A DNA stretch of 64,000 bases from Chelatococcus composti (GTDB taxonomy: Bacteria; Pseudomonadota; Alphaproteobacteria; Rhizobiales; Beijerinckiaceae), in NCBI RefSeq assembly GCF_014201415.1, contig NZ_JACHEH010000001.1, positions 186,001-250,000 on the forward strand. Reading direction: 5' to 3'. A program made the position numbers and the translations under genes. Below are positions 59,278 through 64,000 of the stretch, one piece after another (the first letter of the stretch is position 1; each line of letters opens with the position of its first letter). Under the pieces are notes generated by a model. That model did not search any database, was not told the origin of the DNA, and saw nothing but the letters and a program-made list of their open reading frames with translations.

Positions 59278-62136
59278 TCACCACGCGCTGCGCAGGCCGA
59301 GCCTGGCGTCGACTCGGTAGTTCCCGCCGCGACCGGAGAGATTCGTGGCCGCGTTGACCTCCCCATAGAGCGAGAAGGCATCGTCGTCGAAGTTGTAGGA
59401 ACCGCCGAGTCCGAGGCCAGCCCATGTCCGTGGCTCGTCGTTCGCGAGCCGCACGCCGGAGCCCTTGGCTGACACGCCTTCGAGAAACTCCTGATAGACG
59501 TTGGCGATGGCATGCAGGCTGAGGCGTCGCAGGAGGCGGGACGGGCTTGTCCACTGCCGCTCGTGCTGCAGGGCAAGGCCGATGCGGGCCTGCAGGCTGT
59601 TGCGGCGGTCATCGCTGACGACGGCTCCGAAGGGGTCGGTGAACCGGTCGTAATGAACGCCCGCCCAGGTCAGCTGCGCCTGGGGCACGAGGCCGAGGGT
59701 GGCGCCGAGAGGAAATCGCTGCCCGAGTTCGAGGCTCATGGCGTGGCCGAAGCCCATGACGCCGTTCTTGAGGGCGCGATTGAGCGTGTGGGACTGCAGG
59801 TCCGTCTCGAGGCGCGACAGACTCGCCTGGGCATCGGCATAGAAGCCACCGCTGCTGTACCAGGTAGCCGTGCCGCCGAAGCCGAAGGCGGTGGTTTCGT
59901 TGCGCCCCCGCCCGAAGGGCGAGGAAATTTCGGCGAACGCCTGCCCGTAGTGCAGGCTGAGGCCGCCGACGAGGGTTCCGGCCGCGCTCTGGAAGGTGAG
60001 AAAGTCGAGGCCAACCTCGCCGCGCCCCTGGCGCTGTTCGAGGCGGGCGTCAGTGGTGACGAAGCCGCCCCTGAGGCGCAGGAACTCGCCGTCGACTCGG
60101 CCCCAGAAGCCGCTGCCTTCTGTAAAGGCTGTATCGGCGGGGGCGGTACTGTTCCTGTCAGCCCCCTTGGCCTGCCACGACCGGTTGCCGACGCGCTGCT
60201 GCAGGGTGGGGCGCCTCATGAGGCCCAGCGCAACGCGCGGCATCGTCTCGTAGAGCGGCACGCCCGGGTGATAGATGCGCTCCGGCATCGGGGGAGCCTC
60301 GGGTTCCGGGCTGCTGCCGTCCGACAGCAGATAGGAGCGCAGGTACCAGTCGCCGTCGGCGGGATCGCTGATGCCGTTCTTCCTCAGGACATAGCCGTAG
60401 AGACCGGCGCCGACCGCCGGCTCGCCATTGTAGAGGAAGTCCCCCACCAGAGAGAACGTGCCGTTGGAGGCGCCCCAGACATCGACGATCTTGATGCCCT
60501 CGACGGTCTGTGCGCCGCTCCCGCCGACGTTCTGGACGACCACTCTGGTCAGGCCGGAAGTGTCGCCCTGGATCACGAGCATGTCCGTGGGCGAGGCGTC
60601 GCCGCCGAGGACGGTTTCGATGTGCAGCTCGCCGCCGTCGCCCACGTAGTTGCCTGCAACGGTCAGCACGCCGATGGAATTGCCCGGCGCCACGACACCC
60701 CGGTTGGTCAGGTCACCAACGATGCCGATGCCTTGAAGGCGGCCGGCGCTTTCGACATTCATCGTGCCGCCGAGCCTTCCGTCGATGCGCAGGCTCCCCC
60801 CGTGGACGGTGGTCGTGCCGGAGAACGCCGAGCTGTCCGGCGCCGTGAACTGGGTGTAGCCGGCATGATGATCGATCCGTCCGTTCCCGTGGACGACCGG
60901 CGCGAACAGGTATGGCCCATCAGCCAGCGTCGTCGTGTGGTTGAAGACGAGTGTCGCGTCGCCGTTGCCGAAGTAGATGCTGCCGGTGTCGAGGTTCCCG
61001 GATTCAGCCGGGCTGTCGCCCGCAGCGGCCCCGATGTTGATGACGCCGTGGGTGCTCGCTCCGATCCCGATGCCGACCTCTCCCAGCGTCCGGAGCGTGC
61101 CGCCGCGCAGCAGCGTCAGGAAGCCGGAACCGTAGGTGTAGCCGACGGCCGTGTCCCCAGCGACCGTGACTTCCGCTTCCCGGTCGATGGTCATCGTCGC
61201 CTGCGAGCCCGACATCCAGCCCATCAGCAGATTGTCGCCGATGTCGAGCGTCGCGCGGTCGTCGACGAGGACGCCGACGCGTCCAAATTCGCCGATCCGT
61301 CCGGCGCCGGTCGTCGTGATGGCTGATCCCGGTCCCGTCAGCGTGAGGGAAGTATACTGGTAGTTGCTGCCGAGTTGCAGCAGGCCACGGCTGCTGGGGC
61401 TGCCACCGACGCCGACGATCGAGATCTTGCCGCCGTTGCTGACCTCGATGGTGGCATCGCCGGTCATTCCCGCGGCCGACAGGTCGCGCCCGGTGATGGA
61501 AAGTTCCGATCCTGGTCCATCGACTGTGAGGGAGCCGGAGCCCTGGGTATTCGCGAGCGAGACGTTGTAGACACTGACCTTGCCGCCGTTCGCGATGAGG
61601 ACATGCCCGTCGCCGTTGGGCTGCCCGCCGATGGTCAGGTGATTGTTGCCCAAAATGCTGAGCTGGGCGCCGGGGCCTGAAACGGTCAGCCAGCCATAGT
61701 CAGAGGCGCCGACTTCGATCGAATTGCTGACCGTGACGCTGGAGGAGAAGATGCCGAGGCCGCTGGTGGGTGCGAGGACGATGCGGCCCAAGGTGAAGAC
61801 CGAGTTGTCGGCTATGTGTAACTCGGATGAAGCGGAGGCACTTCCGATATTGAGCGCAGTGCCCTGGAAAGTTATTCCCGATGCGATGACAGGAAGCGGT
61901 CCGGTGTCGATCCAAATGTTGACGGAGTTTGTCGCTCCCGAAACGGGTGGTGAACCACCTTCCCAGTTTTCTCCATCACTCCATTGGTCAGATATTCCGC
62001 CTTTCCATGTATATGTCTGGGCATGTGAGGGACATGGGAATAGAATTAAGAGAAATATTCCCAGTCTTCTCCAATCGTGATGCGTGCATAACGCGTTGCT
62101 CTTGACGGATCGGGTGAGAGGTTCGATATCGCGCAT
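59278..62136 (-). CDS. Autotransporter with outer membrane beta-barrel domain
   Basis: Type V secreted surface protein, 952 residues from an ATG after GGGAGGATGTCGC (an ATG six codons upstream lacks a binding site). An extended signal peptide of about 41 residues has LGIFLLILFPCPSHAQ. The passenger (about 42-650) starts with TYTWKGGISDQWSDGENWEG and consists of repeated beta-helix units with phrases such as LTVSGPGAQLSI, LTVDGPGSELSI and LTLTGPGSAITT. A linker rich in Pro/Glu leads to the 270-residue barrel domain (GFWGRVDGEFLRL onward), which ends LGLRSAW with a terminal Trp. No protease or adhesin motif (RGD, catalytic triad) is evident. The upstream region is AT-rich, unlike the gene. Confidence 0.93.
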   Translation of the reverse strand: MRDIEPLTRSVKSNALCTHHDWRRLGIFLLILFPCPSHAQTYTWKGGISDQWSDGENWEGGSPPVSGATNSVNIWIDTGPLPVIASGITFQGTALNIGSASASSELHIADNSVFTLGRIVLAPTSGLGIFSSSVTVSNSIEVGASDYGWLTVSGPGAQLSILGNNHLTIGGQPNGDGHVLIANGGKVSVYNVSLANTQGSGSLTVDGPGSELSITGRDLSAAGMTGDATIEVSNGGKISIVGVGGSPSSRGLLQLGSNYQYTSLTLTGPGSAITTTGAGRIGEFGRVGVLVDDRATLDIGDNLLMGWMSGSQATMTIDREAEVTVAGDTAVGYTYGSGFLTLLRGGTLRTLGEVGIGIGASTHGVINIGAAAGDSPAESGNLDTGSIYFGNGDATLVFNHTTTLADGPYLFAPVVHGNGRIDHHAGYTQFTAPDSSAFSGTTTVHGGSLRIDGRLGGTMNVESAGRLQGIGIVGDLTNRGVVAPGNSIGVLTVAGNYVGDGGELHIETVLGGDASPTDMLVIQGDTSGLTRVVVQNVGGSGAQTVEGIKIVDVWGASNGTFSLVGDFLYNGEPAVGAGLYGYVLRKNGISDPADGDWYLRSYLLSDGSSPEPEAPPMPERIYHPGVPLYETMPRVALGLMRRPTLQQRVGNRSWQAKGADRNSTAPADTAFTEGSGFWGRVDGEFLRLRGGFVTTDARLEQRQGRGEVGLDFLTFQSAAGTLVGGLSLHYGQAFAEISSPFGRGRNETTAFGFGGTATWYSSGGFYADAQASLSRLETDLQSHTLNRALKNGVMGFGHAMSLELGQRFPLGATLGLVPQAQLTWAGVHYDRFTDPFGAVVSDDRRNSLQARIGLALQHERQWTSPSRLLRRLSLHAIANVYQEFLEGVSAKGSGVRLANDEPRTWAGLGLGGSYNFDDDAFSLYGEVNAATNLSGRGGNYRVDARLGLRSAW

Positions 62137-62699
62137 GCGACATCCTCCCTTCATGTCACAGACGCAAAATATCCATTTATGATATGTAGAATGATTTTTT
62201 GTTTATGAGTTGTGCATTATTTCGTATATGGCTATGCAACATTGTTGTTTTCACGCATGTTGGAGTGATTCGCGATAACGATGATTTCGAATACTATTCG
62301 GTTGTCTCGTTTATGGATGGCAACCTGCGCGTGTACTTTCTAGGGGCGCGGAAGGGGGCAGAATTTCCGGTGGGTAACCCGTCGTAGCGGGGCTCGGAGC
62401 GGAGTAATTCATTCGCCGAGCCGGCTGCCGGCCGGCCCTGTGGCGAGGCTCGCGATGCGGTTGACGGCGATTTGCAGGGACGTGTTCCCGGCGCCCGAGC
62501 CCCCGTTCGTGGCGAGGGGGCGACAAAACCCTGCGGTGTTCCGTTGCCAGTCTGGAGGGGCGCTTCATGCGGATTCGGCGCCACTGCCCCCGAGGTGCGG
62601 GCGGGCAGTCATCACAGGGCCAGCGACGGGCGAGGGGGCGGGACAAGCTGCCCAGAAATTGTGAGGGGAGGGCGCTGGCGCCCTCCACCGGGGCAGGCC
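62137..62699. other. Non-coding region between autotransporter and cold-shock genes
   Basis: The 200 bases next to the autotransporter start are strongly AT-rich and should hold its promoter; GTTGTGCAT...ATGCAAC (about 62209-62240) is an imperfect dyad there. A 62-codon plus-strand frame at 62199 has no binding site and is not credible. The remaining 300 bases are GC-rich without an identifiable gene; a remnant of an older gene is possible but nothing recognisable remains. Confidence 0.45.
62667..62686 (-). terminator. Hairpin after the cold-shock gene
   Basis: GGAGGGCG-CTGG-CGCCCTCC is a perfect 8-base-pair stem 14 bases past the stop of the minus-strand cold-shock gene, followed on that strand by CCTCACAATTTC. 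The T-run is weak. Confidence 0.6.
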
Positions 62700-62909
62700 T
62701 CAGGCGGCCTGGAGGTTGCCAGCCGAGGTCTTGCCGGTGCGGCGGTCCGTCTCGAGCTCGTAGGAGATCTTCTGGCCTTCGTTCAGACCGCGCAGGCCGG
62801 CGCGCTCCACGGCGCTAATGTGGACGAAAACGTCCTTGCCGCCGTCATCCGGCTGAATGAAACCATAACCTTTCTGCTCGTTGAACCACTTCACGGTGCC
62901 GGTGCTCAT
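62700..62909 (-). CDS. cspA: Cold-shock protein, CspA family
   Basis: Single cold-shock domain protein of 69 residues that binds single-stranded RNA and DNA. It has the RNP1 motif KGYGFIQPDD and RNP2 DVFVHISAV, after MSTGTVKWFNEQ. GAAGGATACGACAAA precedes the ATG; the much longer in-frame extension upstream is not coding. The predicted promoter implies a 5' leader of about 145 bases, typical of cold-inducible csp genes whose leaders act as thermosensors. Whether this copy is cold induced cannot be told from the sequence. Confidence 0.96.
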   Translation of the reverse strand: MSTGTVKWFNEQKGYGFIQPDDGGKDVFVHISAVERAGLRGLNEGQKISYELETDRRTGKTSAGNLQAA

Positions 62910-63260
62910 TTTGTCGTATCCTTCGTCTTCAGGTTGCACGCGGGCGCGCGCCGCCAAGCGGGCGAGCGCCATTGTCGTCGCAGATTTTGGGGAAGAAGTA
63001 GGTAGGTGCGCCTGACTGCGAGGCGTGACAGACCAATATTCCGGCCAAATCCCGATAAATTTACGATAGGGCCCAATTGTGGTGGATGCAAGGCGATCTG
63101 CCCCGGCGCTGCAGGAAGTTGTGCGAAGGGCGTCAAGACGGCCCATTGCCGGCTGCGGACGCCGCCGCTAAAACGGCGCTCGTTCGGGCGTAGCGGGCGA
63201 GCGCGGAGCATTTGGCGCCGGATTACGGCGCCGGACGGGATTTCCGGAACAGGCGAGAGC
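62910..63260. other. cspA leader and divergent promoter region
   Basis: This region contains the 5' leader of cspA (minus strand), its promoter, and the upstream region of the glycosyltransferase gene. GGCGCCG-GATTA-CGGCGCC (63214-63232) is a perfect 7-base-pair hairpin 28 bases before the glycosyltransferase start. No gene is seen. Confidence 0.5.
63063..63091 (-). promoter_or_regulatory. Promoter of cspA
   Basis: On the minus strand TTGCAT and TATCGT are separated by exactly 17 bases. Transcription would begin near 63056, giving a leader of about 145 bases before the cspA start. Confidence 0.6.
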
Positions 63261-64000
63261 ATGGCCTTGATCGGTGAAAGCACGGCGCCGGCCAGTGCGC
63301 AGAAGGAGGGCGTCGTGTCGGGGAGCGACTGGGCCCGGCGGCTCCTGGCGACGCTGAGCGCAAGCCACCTGCGCGCGCTCGTCGTGCTCGTCCTCCTGTC
63401 GTGTGCTGCCTTCGCCCCGGGCTTTGTCTCCCTCCAGCCGATGGACCGCGACGAGCCGCGCTTCGCGCAGGCGAGCAAGCAGATGCTCGAGAGCGGCGAT
63501 TTCGTCGACATCCGCTTCCAGGACGAGGCCCGCCACAAGAAGCCCGTCGGCATCTACTGGCTGCAGAGTGCGGTCGTTGCCGGGGCCGAGGCGCTGGGCG
63601 TCGAGAACGCGCGCACGACCATTGCCTTTTACCGCATTCCCTCCTTCCTGGGAGCGGTGGCGACGGTGCTGCTGACCTACTGGGCTGCGCTCGCCTTCGT
63701 CTCGCCGGGCGGTGCGCTGCTTGCCGGTGCCTTCATGGCCGCCTCCATCCTCCTCGGTGTCGAGGCGCGGCTCGCCAAGACCGACGCGGTGCTGACGGCC
63801 ACCACCGTCGTGATGTTCGGCGCCCTCGCGCGGCTCTATCTCTGGCGCGACAGGATCATCTCGACCAGTACCATCGCCGCCTTCTGGGCAGCCTTCGCCC
63901 TCTCCATCCTCGTCAAGGGCCCCATCGGGCCGATGGTGGTCGGTCTCGCCGGCGCGGGTCTGTCGGTCCGCGACCGCTCGGCCGGCTGGCTCAAGGGGCT
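63261..64000 (+). CDS. ArnT/PMT-type glycosyltransferase family 39, 5' part only
   Basis: Membrane glycosyltransferase that uses a polyprenyl-phosphate sugar donor, cut off by the end of the window after about 246 codons. The frame is open from the ATG at the start to the last base. A hydrophobic segment (LRALVVLVLLSCAAFAPGFV) precedes the family motif MDRDEPRFAQASKQMLESGD, where the acidic pair is the catalytic loop, then RFQDEARHKKPVGIYWLQ. Further membrane segments follow (FLGAVATVLLTYWAALAFV and others). A GTG at 63312 after GGAGGGCGTC is an alternative start. The family includes lipid A modifying ArnT; the exact acceptor is unknown. Confidence 0.85.
   Translation, partial: MALIGESTAPASAQKEGVVSGSDWARRLLATLSASHLRALVVLVLLSCAAFAPGFVSLQPMDRDEPRFAQASKQMLESGDFVDIRFQDEARHKKPVGIYWLQSAVVAGAEALGVENARTTIAFYRIPSFLGAVATVLLTYWAALAFVSPGGALLAGAFMAASILLGVEARLAKTDAVLTATTVVMFGALARLYLWRDRIISTSTIAAFWAAFALSILVKGPIGPMVVGLAGAGLSVRDRSAGWLKG

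Noticed and set aside
59512-61326. Long plus-strand frame opposite the autotransporter
   Set aside because: Antisense shadow; the minus strand has a signal peptide, passenger repeats and a barrel domain.
62199-62387. 62-codon plus-strand frame in the AT-rich region before the autotransporter
   Set aside because: No ribosome binding site, and it lies in what should be the autotransporter promoter region.

Overview
The window is a GC-rich chromosomal segment from an alphaproteobacterium, most likely of the order Hyphomicrobiales (Rhizobiales). The evidence is the gene order: adk lies between secY and rpsM; rplQ is followed by a Do-like protease, rarA, an RluC-type synthase, a HAD hydrolase and an ATP12 chaperone; and hom is followed by glpX and recJ. 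An NDUFS4-like complex I subunit gene and a RopB/Omp25-like outer membrane protein also fit. The genus cannot be set from the sequence alone.

Positions 1-24460 are the core transcription/translation cluster, all on the plus strand: 3' end of rpoB, rpoC, a terminator, a promoter with a long structured leader, rpsL-rpsG-fusA-tuf, then the S10, spc and alpha operons (rpsJ to rplQ) joined into one array that ends at a strong intrinsic terminator. The array is tightly packed except for a few gaps (rpsQ-rplN, rplR-rpsE, adk-rpsM) that hold hairpins or a promoter.

Positions 24600-40060 hold housekeeping and metabolic genes: a periplasmic HtrA/Deg protease, rarA, a pseudouridine synthase, a phosphatase, ATP12, both subunits of a propionyl-CoA-type carboxylase (pccB and pccA, about 5 kb apart), a dipeptidase, a dioxygenase/hydrolase pair resembling the quinone-detoxifying MhqO/MhqD, an MgtC/DUF4010 membrane protein, acylphosphatase and a Tat-exported TlpA-like protein.

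Positions 40190-53880 hold arginine-linked genes (agmatinase, then argC behind an apparent leader-peptide attenuator), a fumarylacetoacetate hydrolase family enzyme, a frameshifted FadL-type porin, PHA synthase, an AlaC/LL-DAP-type aminotransferase, hom, glpX, a GNAT enzyme, recJ and tRNA-Glu. Positions 53880-64000 are more accessory in character: two surface proteins (a small beta-barrel and an autotransporter) behind AT-rich promoters, hutX, small proteins of unknown function, tRNA-Arg and tRNA-Pro flanking an NDUFS4-like gene, a cold-shock gene and the start of an ArnT-type glycosyltransferase.

Two non-coding regions deserve most attention. Upstream of argC there is a promoter, an apparently leaderless 21-codon reading frame with four consecutive Arg codons, and an intrinsic terminator: the layout of a ribosome-stalling attenuator for arginine. 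Between the ATP12 gene and pccB there is a nested set of perfect inverted repeats, partly mutually exclusive, that would bury the pccB ribosome binding site and start codon.
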